This document shows, one piece after another, positions 1 to 10,178 of a stretch of 64,000 nt of DNA. This stretch comes from Bacteroides neonati. Its GTDB lineage: Bacteria; Bacteroidota; Bacteroidia; Bacteroidales; Bacteroidaceae. Numbering within the stretch: position 1 is the first letter of the stretch; the number at the start of each line of letters is the position of its first letter. The stretch is from positions 1,412,732 to 1,476,731 of the forward strand of contig NZ_HG726020.1 of the NCBI RefSeq assembly GCF_000499785.1, read 5' to 3'. A model generated the notes under the pieces. The model made no database searches. It was not told the origin of the DNA and saw only the letters and a list, made by a program, of their open reading frames with translations. Made by a program: the position numbers and the translations under genes.

Positions 1-558
1 GTATCTCATAATCCAAACTCTAATACAAAGAAAAATACTAACTATATATAAATTAATATTATATAAATTGAGTAAGTAGATACTAGGTGTACAAATCGCA
101 TAAAAAGGAATAAACAGCCTATCTTTTTTCAATAAAACCAAACATATACTAAAAGGAATCAAGCAATTCATTATCAACAAATTACAAATACGCCAAGTTC
201 ATGAAGAACGTACTATTTCATGCAGAATATTTATCAAAAACAAAAACCACAATTAATAGATAATGTAATAATACAATTTCTTAAAACAAATAGCCTATGA
301 AAATATAAACAAAGAAATTATTAAACAAACAAGAGAATCAATACAAAAGACTATTATTTTGTAAAGTGAATCATTTTAATCGAACAAGACAACCTATGAA
401 AAGCAAGAAAAGTCATCCCTCGAATACCACAAGGGCTGGATAGATACTGTTTTTCAGCTATTTATCAAATCTGAATTATGATACAAAAAGAGTTTATAAC
501 TTATAAAATATTTTTTTTCAAATCAATCCTATTGTTAACTTTAAAAACAACTCAAACA
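1..558. other. AT-rich intergenic region upstream of the SusC/SusD operon
   Basis: No open reading frame of useful length and no RNA gene is visible in this strongly A-rich stretch. It most likely holds the promoter and 5' leader of the operon that starts at 559. A partial match to the Bacteroidetes -7 box (TTATTTTG, one mismatch to TAnnTTTG) lies at 354-361, but this is weak. In Bacteroides such loci are often controlled by an ECF sigma/anti-sigma pair or a hybrid two-component regulator, and none is visible here, so it may lie to the left of the window. Confidence 0.5.
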
Positions 559-2025
559 ATGCGCAATTTATTTTTTTATACCACATTGCTTGGTTCCTTT
601 TGCTTTTTTTTAACTGCATGTACAGATAAGACAAAGACAGGGGCGGAATATAGGGCATTTGATGCTAATCAACCTATTCAAGTAGAAGGTTTTTATCCTG
701 ATTCGGGAGGTATTGCCACACCAATGATCGTTGAAGGACAAAATTTTGGCTCCGATACAATCGGCATGCGAGTTTACTTCGAAGATGTAGAGGGGGTAAA
801 ACATCGAGCGGGGCTGGTAAGCTCCAACGGATCTAAAATTTATATGTTAGTGCCATCGGGGCTTACTTATAAAAAAGAGATGAACATCATTGTAGAACGA
901 ACAACATCCGATGGTAAGGTTTATTCGGGAAAAGCCGAAGAGCAGTTTCTGTACAAAACCCAAACAACAGTGACAACCGTGGTTGGACAAGCTGCTCCCG
1001 ACAATAATAATTTACCGACCAAAGGGGGCGATTTAACCTCAGCCACTTTATCAGCTCCTTGTTATATTTGTCTCGACAATGAAGACAATGTATTTATCTC
1101 GGAACGCTCGTTCTACGGTGCAGACTCAAATGTAACCTCACGCAACGAAAAAGGAGAAGGAGTATCGGGAAACCTCGTAATGGCCTCATTGAAGTCGAAC
1201 TCAGTCATTGTACTCAAGTACGGTACAAATACGATAAATGCACCTGCGTTCTCAGACGAAAAAGACAACGAACAAGTTTTTGTGCCTGAAGATCCGGGTA
1301 CCGGTTACTACCAAATGGTCAAGGCACTAAACTACGCCCCTCGTTTGTTGCGTTTGTTAAAGACCGAAGACACCAAAACCATTGATGAAGGAAACTGGAA
1401 ACACGGGTTCGTAGTGAATAAAATCGACAAAAACATATACACTGTGATGTGGAAAGGACAACTTGTAAGAATCAACCCTCGTACACGCGTAGCCGAAATT
1501 CTATTAAAAAAAGTAGGAACAGCAGGAGACGGAAGCGATTCGTATATCGCCTTTAGCCCGGTACCGGGACAAGAGAATATGCTTTATATTTCATTAGCAG
1601 ATCAGAACCAAATCTGGCGTGTAAACATAGCTGATCTGGAAGGAAGCCCGGAGGATTATCGAGGTGAGCCTTATGCCGGAAAAGCAATTATAGAAGGAAA
1701 ACAAGCAGGCAAGGGCTGGGAAGACGGTTTGCTCAGAAATACAAAATTTAATACCCCGAGACAGATTAGCTTTACGGCAAATGGAAAAATGTATATTGCC
1801 GACACCGGTAACTCGTGTATACGGATGATTGATACGACACTGCCAATAGACAGAGCAACAGTAACTACTCCAATCGGTCTACCCGGAGCAAGAGGCTACA
1901 GAGATGGAGGACCTGAAATAGCCAAATTTGACAGACCTTGTGGTGTTGCCGTTAGTGGTGACGGTCAAATCATATATGTAGCAGATACACAAAACAAGGT
2001 AATCCGCAAACTATCTATTGAATAA
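559..2025 (+). CDS. IPT/TIG and NHL-repeat surface lipoprotein
   Basis: A 488-residue predicted lipoprotein. The start at 559 is chosen over an in-frame ATG at 478 because it gives a clean type II signal peptide ending in the lipobox LTAC; the longer form would put 27 unusual residues in front. After the signal comes an Ig-like IPT/TIG domain (about residues 35-130, containing PMIVEGQNFG), then a beta-propeller-like region with NHL motifs such as MYIADTGNSCIRMID and IIYVADTQNKVIRKL near the C-terminus. TIG/NHL lipoproteins are common companions of SusC/SusD pairs in Bacteroides and are presumed to be exposed glycan-binding proteins. It is followed after 17 bases by susC, so it is probably the first gene of the operon. 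The ligand is not known. Confidence 0.85.
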   Translation: MRNLFFYTTLLGSFCFFLTACTDKTKTGAEYRAFDANQPIQVEGFYPDSGGIATPMIVEGQNFGSDTIGMRVYFEDVEGVKHRAGLVSSNGSKIYMLVPSGLTYKKEMNIIVERTTSDGKVYSGKAEEQFLYKTQTTVTTVVGQAAPDNNNLPTKGGDLTSATLSAPCYICLDNEDNVFISERSFYGADSNVTSRNEKGEGVSGNLVMASLKSNSVIVLKYGTNTINAPAFSDEKDNEQVFVPEDPGTGYYQMVKALNYAPRLLRLLKTEDTKTIDEGNWKHGFVVNKIDKNIYTVMWKGQLVRINPRTRVAEILLKKVGTAGDGSDSYIAFSPVPGQENMLYISLADQNQIWRVNIADLEGSPEDYRGEPYAGKAIIEGKQAGKGWEDGLLRNTKFNTPRQISFTANGKMYIADTGNSCIRMIDTTLPIDRATVTTPIGLPGARGYRDGGPEIAKFDRPCGVAVSGDGQIIYVADTQNKVIRKLSIE

Positions 2026-2042
2026 TCTTATCTATCAAAAAT

Positions 2043-5000
2043 ATGAAAAAAATACTTTTATTGTTAGTCCTTATTATGGCCATACTCCCCATAACAAGTA
2101 ACGGACAAAACAAAGCAAAAAAACAATATACAGTTTCAGGAGCAGTTGTGGATGAAACAGGAGAATCAATGCCCGGAACATCGGTTTTTATCAAAAACAT
2201 GCCTGGCGTAGGAACAACCACCGACTTGGAAGGTAAATTCCGGATAAAGGTAGACGCCAATGCCACACTGGTCATTCAGGCAATCGGAATGAAACCGGTC
2301 GAAATGCTTATCAACAAAGACATGGATAAGCTCAAAATAGTATTGAAAGAAGATTCGGAGCTGCTCGACGAGGTAGTGATTACTGGATTAACATCGCAAA
2401 AGAAAATATCCATTGTAGGTGCTGTATCCAATATTGAGATGTCTCAACTCAGTTCGCCGGCAACTTCCATCAACAATATGCTGGGAGGTCGTCTGGCAGG
2501 TGTAATCACTATGCAAACCTCCGGAGAGCCGGGAAGTAACATCTCCAACTTCTGGATTCGAGGCATCAGTACTTTCGGTGCAGGATCGGGAGCATTGGTT
2601 CTCATCGATGGCTTAGAGGGTAAGCTCTCAGACATTGACCCTGACGATGTAGAGTCGTTCAGCATTCTGAAAGACGCTTCGGCAACCGCAGTCTATGGTG
2701 TAAGAGGAGCCAATGGAGTAGTGCTGGTAACTACCAAAAGAGGAGGTAGCGGAAAGCTGGAGATTACGGGTCGTGCTACTTTGCAAATATCTCGGATCAA
2801 ACGCCTTCCCGAATACTTAGGAGCGTTTGACTATGCAAAACTAGCCAACGAAGCCAAAGCCATGTCGGGTGACGCCGATCTATATACCCGATTGGATCTA
2901 GATTTGATAGAGAATGGACTGGATCGGGATCTTTTTCCAGATGTAAACTGGATTGATGAAATCATCAATAAAACGTCTATGCAGCAACGATATTACATCA
3001 ACGCCAAAGGAGGTGGAGATATAGCGACGTATTTCGTTTCTCTGGGCTATCAGGATGAGTCGGCAGCCTACAAACAACAAGAAAATGTATTTAAGAAACC
3101 TGTTTCTTATAAAAAGCTGAATTATCGTGCCAATATCGACATGAATTTAACGAAAAGCACCAAACTATACTTCGGTGTTGATGGAAATATTAATACCAAA
3201 GTAAGTCCGGGCGGTTTATCGACTGGATATGTGTGGAATGCTGTACGGATGCTTACACCCATTATGTTTCCGGTAACTTATTCGGATGGCACACTACCTA
3301 CGTATGGTAGACAGGATTTAGCTTCGCCATACGCCATGCTCAACTATACGGGGTATTCGTCGGAAGAAGAACAACGTAATCTAACCACCGTTAAGCTTTC
3401 GCAAGAGTTCGGCGGGTTCTTAAAAGGACTTAATCTGTCGGCTCAAGCCATGCTCGAATACCAAACATTCTTCAGCGAAACACGCAGAGTATGGCCCAAT
3501 ATGTATCGGGCATCCGGTAGAAACGCACAAGGGCTCTTAATCAAATCATTACGTACCGCAGAGGAAAGTTTGATTTATCTCCGTAATGAAAGTCAATTCA
3601 AAAAGAGTTATTTGGAAGCCAAAGCAGACTGGAATCGTACATTCGATAAACACAATGTAGGTGCACTCCTTTTCTACTATATGGAAGAGGTACAGAGTAC
3701 GTCGTGGACGAGAGACCTATTAGGAATCAACGCTATTCCTGCCCGCCGACAAAATGTATCGGGACGCGTGTCGTATGGCTATGACAATTGCTACTTCCTG
3801 GATATGAACTTTGGTTATACAGGCTCGGCACAGTTCAAAAAAGGCGAACGATACGGCCTCTTTCCTTCGATCGCTGCCGGTTGGGTTCCTACTGCCTACA
3901 AATGGGTAAATCAAACGATTCCGTGGTTGAGCTTCCTAAAGTTCCGTGCATCATACGGACTCAGCGGAAACGACCAAATTGGTGGTAATCGCTTCCCTTA
4001 TCTAACTTTGATTGACAATAATACAGGAACATATTGGGGATACCGGGGAAATGGTATTCGAGAGAGAGTCACTGGAGCCGACAATCTAAAATGGGAGGTT
4101 TCTAAAAAGGCTAACTTCGGTATTGATGCCAAATTCTTCAAAGATAAGCTTTCTGTTACAGTAGACTTCTTCAATGATGTACGCGATCAAATATTCCAGC
4201 AACGCGTCACACTACCGGAGTATGTGGGTGTAGTAACCGTTCCACAATCGAACGTAGGACGCATGCACAGTTACGGTTCTGATGGCAATATCCAATATTT
4301 CCATCAAATAAACCGCGATATGAACTTTACACTTCGTGCCAACTATACATTCTCGCAGAATATTATCGATTATTTCGAAGAGAACAAGCTCCCTTACGAC
4401 TATCTAAGTGTAACAAATAAACCTTTCAATATCCTAAGAGGCTATATTTCGGAAGGGCTATTTAAGAGTTCGGAGGAAATAAATACAAGTCCGGATCAAA
4501 GCGCTTTTGGCCGTATACGTCCGGGAGATATTAAATACCGGGATGTGAATGGCGACGGACGCATCAATGAAGACGACCAGGTTCCATTATCCTACTGGAA
4601 TCAACTACCACGTGTGATGTACGGATTTGGTGGAGACTTCCAGTGGAAAAATCTGTCAGTGGGTATCTTGTTCAAAGGAGCAGCCAAAGTAGAATACTAC
4701 CGTTCGGGGCTAGGAAACGATGCCGGATGGATTCCCTTTCATAGCGGAGAGTTGGGCAATGTGATTAAATTGGCCAATAACCCTGCCAACCGCTGGACGC
4801 CCGCGTGGTACTCAGGAACAACTGAGACAGAGAATCCGAATGCAGAATTTCCTCGATTATCCTACGGTGGAAACACGAACAATTCGAAACTCTCCACTTT
4901 TTGGAAACGGAACGGTTCATACTTGCGCTTCCAAGAATTCAGTCTGAAGTATAGACTTAAAGATAAAAACTGGATCAGAAAAACCGGATTGTCGGCCATT

Positions 5001-5135
5001 GATTTAGAGTTTGTAGCCAACAATCTATTTACAATTGATCAAGTCAAGTATTTTGACCCGGAACAGGCTTCTGCCAACGGAGCAGCCTACCCCATTCCAG
5101 CAACTTATACTTTCCAGATTTATTTGAAATTCTAG
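2043..5135 (+). CDS. susC: SusC/RagA-family TonB-dependent outer membrane transporter
   Basis: A 1030-residue outer-membrane transporter for oligosaccharides or peptides, driven by TonB. In order it shows a signal peptide (residues 1-21), a carboxypeptidase-regulatory-like domain (about 28-105), a TonB box (DEVVITG near 110), a plug domain carrying the SusC signature around SILKDASATAVYGVRGANG (about 205-225), and a 22-strand-type barrel ending in a C-terminal aromatic residue (IYLKF). Length and architecture are normal for SusC. SusD follows 21 bases later, as expected for a two-protein complex in which SusD caps the barrel. The substrate cannot be inferred because no degradative enzyme is encoded beside it. 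Confidence 0.96.
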   Translation: MKKILLLLVLIMAILPITSNGQNKAKKQYTVSGAVVDETGESMPGTSVFIKNMPGVGTTTDLEGKFRIKVDANATLVIQAIGMKPVEMLINKDMDKLKIVLKEDSELLDEVVITGLTSQKKISIVGAVSNIEMSQLSSPATSINNMLGGRLAGVITMQTSGEPGSNISNFWIRGISTFGAGSGALVLIDGLEGKLSDIDPDDVESFSILKDASATAVYGVRGANGVVLVTTKRGGSGKLEITGRATLQISRIKRLPEYLGAFDYAKLANEAKAMSGDADLYTRLDLDLIENGLDRDLFPDVNWIDEIINKTSMQQRYYINAKGGGDIATYFVSLGYQDESAAYKQQENVFKKPVSYKKLNYRANIDMNLTKSTKLYFGVDGNINTKVSPGGLSTGYVWNAVRMLTPIMFPVTYSDGTLPTYGRQDLASPYAMLNYTGYSSEEEQRNLTTVKLSQEFGGFLKGLNLSAQAMLEYQTFFSETRRVWPNMYRASGRNAQGLLIKSLRTAEESLIYLRNESQFKKSYLEAKADWNRTFDKHNVGALLFYYMEEVQSTSWTRDLLGINAIPARRQNVSGRVSYGYDNCYFLDMNFGYTGSAQFKKGERYGLFPSIAAGWVPTAYKWVNQTIPWLSFLKFRASYGLSGNDQIGGNRFPYLTLIDNNTGTYWGYRGNGIRERVTGADNLKWEVSKKANFGIDAKFFKDKLSVTVDFFNDVRDQIFQQRVTLPEYVGVVTVPQSNVGRMHSYGSDGNIQYFHQINRDMNFTLRANYTFSQNIIDYFEENKLPYDYLSVTNKPFNILRGYISEGLFKSSEEINTSPDQSAFGRIRPGDIKYRDVNGDGRINEDDQVPLSYWNQLPRVMYGFGGDFQWKNLSVGILFKGAAKVEYYRSGLGNDAGWIPFHSGELGNVIKLANNPANRWTPAWYSGTTETENPNAEFPRLSYGGNTNNSKLSTFWKRNGSYLRFQEFSLKYRLKDKNWIRKTGLSAIDLEFVANNLFTIDQVKYFDPEQASANGAAYPIPATYTFQIYLKF

Positions 5136-5156
5136 TCACTACATTATAATAATCCA

Positions 5157-7214
5157 ATGAAAAAACTAATAAAAATAATAATAGGAATTTTGGCAGGAAC
5201 CTCGCTAACTTTTAGCTCCTGCGATTTTTTAGACGTTGATCGTTACTTTGAAGCTACGTTCAAAGAAGACTCCATCTTTCACAGCCAGAAAAATGCAGAG
5301 GGATATCTATGGAATACCCCCGGTTATTTTCCGGATGCAGGCTCTATCTGGGGAGGATCGTGGAATCCGGGAGAAGTGGCTTCGGACGAACTAACCGTAA
5401 GATGGCAAACCGGAGAGTTCTGGGGGGCTCAATTCTCCGTCGGACAAATCAATGAGCGAAATCTACCCATCACTTCTTTATGGTCTGATATGTACAGAGT
5501 CATAGCGCGCTGTAACAAGATGCTGCAAAACGTAAGCAAAGTAGAAGATATGGGCGAAATAGAACGCAGACGCTACATAAGCTACGTGCACTTTATGAGA
5601 GGATATGCCTATTATCACTTGCTCATGAACTGGGGGCCACTACTTATTGTGGGCGACGAAGTTTTGCCAACCTCCGAATCGGCAGAATACTATAACAGAG
5701 AGCGTGCTACCTACGATGAGTCCGTAGACTATATATGTAAAGAATTCCAGTTGGCAACAGAAGCCATTTACGGCCCTGAGCAACAGAACATCAACTTCTA
5801 TGTCCGTCCAACTAAAGGAGCGGCTTTGGCGTTTATTGCCCGTTTGCGTCTGTTTCAGGCTTCCCCTTTATTTAACGGTGGAGAGGCAGCCCGACGAAGT
5901 TTCGGAAACTGGAAGCGTCAAAGTGATGGTGCCTACTATATCAGCCAAACTTACAACCCTACCCGATGGGCGGTAGCAGCAGCTGCAGCCAAACAGGTTA
6001 TCAACTTGAACTACTACGAATTGCACCGGGTAGAACAAGACCCTAAAAATCCTTATCCACTAGCTCCTAATGTATCTACAGCTCCTTTTCCAAATGGTGC
6101 AGGAGGAATTGATCCGATCCGCTCGTTTGCTGATATGTTTAACGGCGAAGCCATACCACAAACCAATAAAGAGCTTATCTGGACAATGCCTTCATCAGGA
6201 GTAACGGGTTACACACGCCACTCATTCCCAGTCAAATTCGGTGGTTGGGGAGGTATGTCTGTACCTCAAAGAGTAGTAGACTGCTTTCTAATGGCAGATG
6301 GACGTACCATCCACAACGCATCGGCAGAATATCCCTACGAGGCAGATTTGTCCAAAACCATAGGAAGTAATAAGAAACTTGGAGAGTATCTGCTCAAAGA
6401 GAACGTTCCGCAAATGTACAACAATCGCTCTGCCCGTTTCTATGCTTCCATTGGCTTTCCCGGTAGAGTATGGCCTATGAATTCAGCTTCAGCCGGAGGA
6501 TCGGATTATGTAAACAGACAGTTCTGGTATTCGCGAGATGATACTGATGCCGGACTAGCCGGTGCGGGAAACAATATAAACGATTACTGTATCAGCGGCT
6601 ATACTCCTGTTAAATATATTCATCCGGACGACTCTTTTGCCGAGGGTAAAGGAGGGGTGAAAGGTTCGTTTATCACAGGACCAAAACATTTCCCTATCAT
6701 ACGTTATGCAGAGGTATTATTGGAATACATAGAGGCTTTGAATAATGTAGAAGGAACGGTAACAGTACAAACTACGGATGCTTCGGGAGTGAATACAGAA
6801 GTAAGTGTATCACGCGATTTGGTCGAAATGAGTACCTACTTTAACATGATACGCTATCGCGTCGGCCTACCGGGAGTATCGCCGGGCGATATGTCCGACA
6901 AAGCTACATTTGAACAAATCATCCGCAACGAACGACAAGTGGAACTGTTCAATGAAGGCTATCGGTACTTCGACACCCGCAGGTGGGGAACCTATCTGGA
7001 AGAAGATGCCAATACTTCAAACTGGAGAGGACTCGACGTACAAAAAGATAGAACAAATGCTAACGGAAATGAAGGGTTCTTCAATCTTGTCAGTATCGAT
7101 GTACAAAACATTCGTGACCGGGTGGCCAAACCCAGAATGGTATTTATGCCTTTGCCTCACAGCGAATTATTAAAGGTTCCTGCCATGGATCAAAACTATG
7201 GATGGGACAGATAA
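5157..7214 (+). CDS. susD: SusD/RagB-family nutrient-binding outer membrane lipoprotein
   Basis: A 685-residue surface lipoprotein that captures substrate and acts as the lid of the SusC barrel encoded just upstream. The signal peptide ends in the lipobox SSC (Cys at about 22). The N-terminal region has the helical TPR-like SusD scaffold (RYISYVHFMRGYAYYHLLM), and the C-terminal part contains the usual conserved ending (IRNERQVELFNEGYRYFDTRRW, then MVFMPLPHSELLKVPAMDQN). It is longer than the classic starch-binding SusD, as is common for the RagB/SusD families that bind more complex ligands. Its stop codon lies just before the next lipoprotein gene. Confidence 0.95.
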   Translation: MKKLIKIIIGILAGTSLTFSSCDFLDVDRYFEATFKEDSIFHSQKNAEGYLWNTPGYFPDAGSIWGGSWNPGEVASDELTVRWQTGEFWGAQFSVGQINERNLPITSLWSDMYRVIARCNKMLQNVSKVEDMGEIERRRYISYVHFMRGYAYYHLLMNWGPLLIVGDEVLPTSESAEYYNRERATYDESVDYICKEFQLATEAIYGPEQQNINFYVRPTKGAALAFIARLRLFQASPLFNGGEAARRSFGNWKRQSDGAYYISQTYNPTRWAVAAAAAKQVINLNYYELHRVEQDPKNPYPLAPNVSTAPFPNGAGGIDPIRSFADMFNGEAIPQTNKELIWTMPSSGVTGYTRHSFPVKFGGWGGMSVPQRVVDCFLMADGRTIHNASAEYPYEADLSKTIGSNKKLGEYLLKENVPQMYNNRSARFYASIGFPGRVWPMNSASAGGSDYVNRQFWYSRDDTDAGLAGAGNNINDYCISGYTPVKYIHPDDSFAEGKGGVKGSFITGPKHFPIIRYAEVLLEYIEALNNVEGTVTVQTTDASGVNTEVSVSRDLVEMSTYFNMIRYRVGLPGVSPGDMSDKATFEQIIRNERQVELFNEGYRYFDTRRWGTYLEEDANTSNWRGLDVQKDRTNANGNEGFFNLVSIDVQNIRDRVAKPRMVFMPLPHSELLKVPAMDQNYGWDR

Positions 7215-7242
7215 TCATCACATGAAAATAATCGACTCGAAA

Positions 7243-8238
7243 ATGAAAAAATTAGCAAATATCGTACTTTGTACAACACTTATCACTTTGGTTTCGTGCA
7301 ATGAATATGATTTCGACCAAGAACAGTTTAAGAAAGAAGTAAATCTACTCAGCAACAATGAGTTGGTATACGATCGCCAAGTCGCTACACTCCGGCCGGA
7401 AGGCGATACCATCTTCCTAGTAGCAGGATTAAGCGGCTCGCAACCCTCTATCGAACCTTATACCGTAGGGATATTAGAATCGGACTCTTTGCTTAAAGCA
7501 TACAATAAATCAAACTTTGATATTGAGAAAGATCGTTTTGCCAAACTCTTGCCCACCGAATGCTATACATTTCCCAATATGCAGATGGAGATAGCAGCCG
7601 GTACCTCAAAGGTTCACTTCCCAGTGCACTTAAAGAGTTTGGAGAAACTATCGCCAGATACAATCTATTTTCTGGATTATAAAATTGATTCGCTAAAAAC
7701 ATGGAATTATAATCCTAAAAAAAGACACGTATTACTGCGCATTCACCGTAAAAACAATTATGCAACCACTAAGGAAAATACATTTTACAATTACACAAGT
7801 TCGACGGTTGTAATACCCAAAGCAGACGGAAGTGCAGAAGTTAGACGTCCTACAAATGCCAATCGGGTATTTCCTCTTACACAAACATCCGTTCGGTTGT
7901 TGGCAGGAGATGAGGATATGGGCGACTATAAAAAGGCACTGAACAACATCAATAAGAAAAGTATTGCATTGGAAATAGGTAAACAGTTGCCCGAAAATCC
8001 ATTATCGAACGAGCTAATAATAAAGCCATACAAAACAATCGACGTGGTACAACTGACTCCTATAGGAGAATATGACAATACTTATTTATTGAATATTATC
8101 AAAACACCCGACGGACGTGCAACATATTACAAAGAGTTTCGGCTTCATTATAAGTATCGCATAGAATCTACCGATCTTTATCGGGAGGTAAAAGCTAAAC
8201 TGAGGTTTGAATTTAACCCGAGAGCAGACAAATTATAG
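7243..8238 (+). CDS. BT_3044-like (DUF1735/DUF4361-type) SusE-position lipoprotein
   Basis: A lipoprotein of about 331 residues. Three starts are possible: 7198 (overlaps susD), 7222 and 7243. I prefer 7243 because it gives a compact type II signal peptide ending in the lipobox LVSC. The N-terminal part resembles the DUF1735 fold (KEVNLLSNNELVYDR, GDTIFLVAGLSG), and the C-terminal part resembles BT_3044-like/DUF4361 proteins. These often sit directly after SusD in Bacteroides operons, in the SusE position, and are thought to be accessory glycan-binding lipoproteins. Family assignment is from recalled motif similarity; the exact ligand is unknown. Confidence 0.75.
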   Translation: MKKLANIVLCTTLITLVSCNEYDFDQEQFKKEVNLLSNNELVYDRQVATLRPEGDTIFLVAGLSGSQPSIEPYTVGILESDSLLKAYNKSNFDIEKDRFAKLLPTECYTFPNMQMEIAAGTSKVHFPVHLKSLEKLSPDTIYFLDYKIDSLKTWNYNPKKRHVLLRIHRKNNYATTKENTFYNYTSSTVVIPKADGSAEVRRPTNANRVFPLTQTSVRLLAGDEDMGDYKKALNNINKKSIALEIGKQLPENPLSNELIIKPYKTIDVVQLTPIGEYDNTYLLNIIKTPDGRATYYKEFRLHYKYRIESTDLYREVKAKLRFEFNPRADKL

Positions 8239-8261
8239 TAGAATCTGAAAAAATAATCGAG

Positions 8262-10076
8262 ATGAAAAAAAACATCATAATTATAGCAATGATAGGTACA
8301 TTGGGGCTGAGTTCCGGAATAGTTTCGTGCTCTCCCGATTACCAAACAGAATTTGAAAAGAAAACATTGGTTGTTTCGGACAAAAATCAATCGCCTATTC
8401 TATTTCCTTTGGAAGGTGGAGAACGCCAGATATATGTCGAGACCAATGTAGAGTTTACTAATTGGCAAGCCGAATCGAATGCCGAATGGTGTCAGATTGA
8501 AAGGCAGCAGGATAAAGTTATCGTATCGGTCGGTAAAAACGAGATTTACAAAGTGCGTATGGCGCGTATTTCTATTTCATACGGATACCAGGCATACGAC
8601 ATTGTTGTTACTCAATTTGGTTTAGAGCCAGCAATTCTGGTAGGCGAAGAGGGCAAACAAGATGGCTATATCAAGGAAATAGGTGCGCAAGAAAAAAAGG
8701 TTTCCATTCCGGTACGTACCAATTTGAATTTAGATAATATAATCGTCCCGGACACGGTTAGCTGGCTAAGGTTCTCCAAAATATCAGCCGTCACACGTGC
8801 GCCGGAGAATATATCTGCGCAAGAGTTACAATTTGAGCTAGATCAAAACACAGATACGGTTGTTAGATATTGTACTGTAACATTACAATCGTCGGAGAAT
8901 TACAACTTCACCTCGACTTTCCTTATCAAGCAACAAAAAAGAGGGTATATTGTCGAAGCAGACGAATCTGTATTGAATCAGCGTATAGAAGCATCGGGCA
9001 AAACGATCACTATTCCGTTCAACATTAACGGTCCTGCTATAGCATATACATACGAAATAGAGGAGGAGGCCAAAGAATGGATTGTTCCTACACCAGCTAG
9101 CAGAGCCCTGCGTGCTGCATCCGAAAGCTTTGTAATCAAACCCAATATTAAGGAGCAAGAGCGAATTGGTCGTATCACATTCCGAAGCCCCGATGCAAGC
9201 GAAAATAGTTCGTTCGTAGTGACGGTAACACAAGACAAATTCATTCCCGTTGCTCCGCAAAACGTACTCAACCCTATAGCTACACCAGGCGCAGGATTTA
9301 TCAACTTGAAATGGCAAATGCCGGATAAGGTTGATTTTACAAAAATATCGATCGAATACTATGATGCCGTACAACGAAAAACAATAAAAAAAGAGATTAA
9401 CGATAATACAACAACCAGCTTTATTATTGATCATACTTACAAAGCTGCTGGTGAATACTCTTTTAAGTTCATGACGTACGGACCTACGGGAATGGAAACG
9501 GAAACTCCGGTATCATGGGTAGGAACCTCAAACGAATCGCCTCGAAGCATAAAGATAGACCTCACAGCAGCTATGATTTCTGCTAATGCCACACAAAGTG
9601 GTGATGGACAAGGTATCCCCGGATTGATTGATGGGATAGTCACAACATACTATCACACTTTATGGAGCGCTGTCTCCCCTGGCGGAAAGCCCCATTACGT
9701 ACAGTTTAACCTCAAAGAACCCATACAAACATTCAGCATCGAATATGATGGCAGACATAATGGTGATGGCGGAGGAGACGTAAAACGTGCGGGCGTATGG
9801 GTTAGTACAACCGGAGCAAACGTAGATAGTGATTGGGTTAAGGCCGAAACGATTAACTTCACTATGCCTACATCCAGAGGAGGACACGCTACTCCCGATA
9901 AACAAGTAGAGGCAGATAAAGCTTATAAATATATTCGCTTTATTCCGGAGGCTCGACGAAACGCAGACCCACTGGTATCTTCGGGACAAAACGGCTGGTG
10001 GAATATGGCTAACATCTATTTATACAAAATAAACTTTCAAGATGAAGCCTGGGCTAAAAAAGAATTAGGTTTGTAA
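8262..10076 (+). CDS. BACON/fibronectin-III/discoidin-domain lipoprotein
   Basis: A 604-residue predicted surface lipoprotein, last gene of the SusC/SusD operon. After the signal peptide (lipobox VSC) come two or three BACON-like beta domains (about residues 30-330), marked by repeats of the type 'W-x-x-(I/V)-E' followed by 'VVTQ' (FTNWQAESNAEWCQIER, IVVTQFG, SSFVVTVTQDK). A fibronectin type III-like segment follows (about 340-430), then a C-terminal F5/8-type discoidin-like domain (about 440-595) starting near IPGLIDGIVTTYYHTLWS. BACON domains are commonly found in Bacteroides carbohydrate-active and surface proteins; discoidin domains often bind glycans. No catalytic domain is visible, so binding or spacing is the likely job. 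Confidence 0.8.
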   Translation: MKKNIIIIAMIGTLGLSSGIVSCSPDYQTEFEKKTLVVSDKNQSPILFPLEGGERQIYVETNVEFTNWQAESNAEWCQIERQQDKVIVSVGKNEIYKVRMARISISYGYQAYDIVVTQFGLEPAILVGEEGKQDGYIKEIGAQEKKVSIPVRTNLNLDNIIVPDTVSWLRFSKISAVTRAPENISAQELQFELDQNTDTVVRYCTVTLQSSENYNFTSTFLIKQQKRGYIVEADESVLNQRIEASGKTITIPFNINGPAIAYTYEIEEEAKEWIVPTPASRALRAASESFVIKPNIKEQERIGRITFRSPDASENSSFVVTVTQDKFIPVAPQNVLNPIATPGAGFINLKWQMPDKVDFTKISIEYYDAVQRKTIKKEINDNTTTSFIIDHTYKAAGEYSFKFMTYGPTGMETETPVSWVGTSNESPRSIKIDLTAAMISANATQSGDGQGIPGLIDGIVTTYYHTLWSAVSPGGKPHYVQFNLKEPIQTFSIEYDGRHNGDGGGDVKRAGVWVSTTGANVDSDWVKAETINFTMPTSRGGHATPDKQVEADKAYKYIRFIPEARRNADPLVSSGQNGWWNMANIYLYKINFQDEAWAKKELGL

Positions 10077-10099
10077 AGCATCGTCACAATTCAACACAG

Positions 10100-10144
10100 A
10101 AAAGAGACTTTTCGTAGTTGTTAACTACGAAAAGTTCTCTCTTT
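10100..10144 (+). terminator. Strong hairpin closing the SusC/SusD operon
   Basis: An 18-base stem with a single bulged A (AGAGACTTTTCGTAGTT pairing with AACTACGAAAAGTTCTCT), with flanking AAAGAGA/TCTCTTT pairs and a loop of 3 bases. It lies 25 bases after the last gene of the operon and is followed by CTTTATTTC, so it fits an intrinsic terminator. Confidence 0.8.
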
Positions 10145-10178
10145 ATTTCATCTACCTTATTAAAAACACACAAAAAGA

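Noticed and set aside
8883..9434. 183-residue minus-strand frame within the BACON lipoprotein gene
   Set aside because: Cys-rich, domain-free and fully within a well-supported coding sequence; a chance antisense frame.
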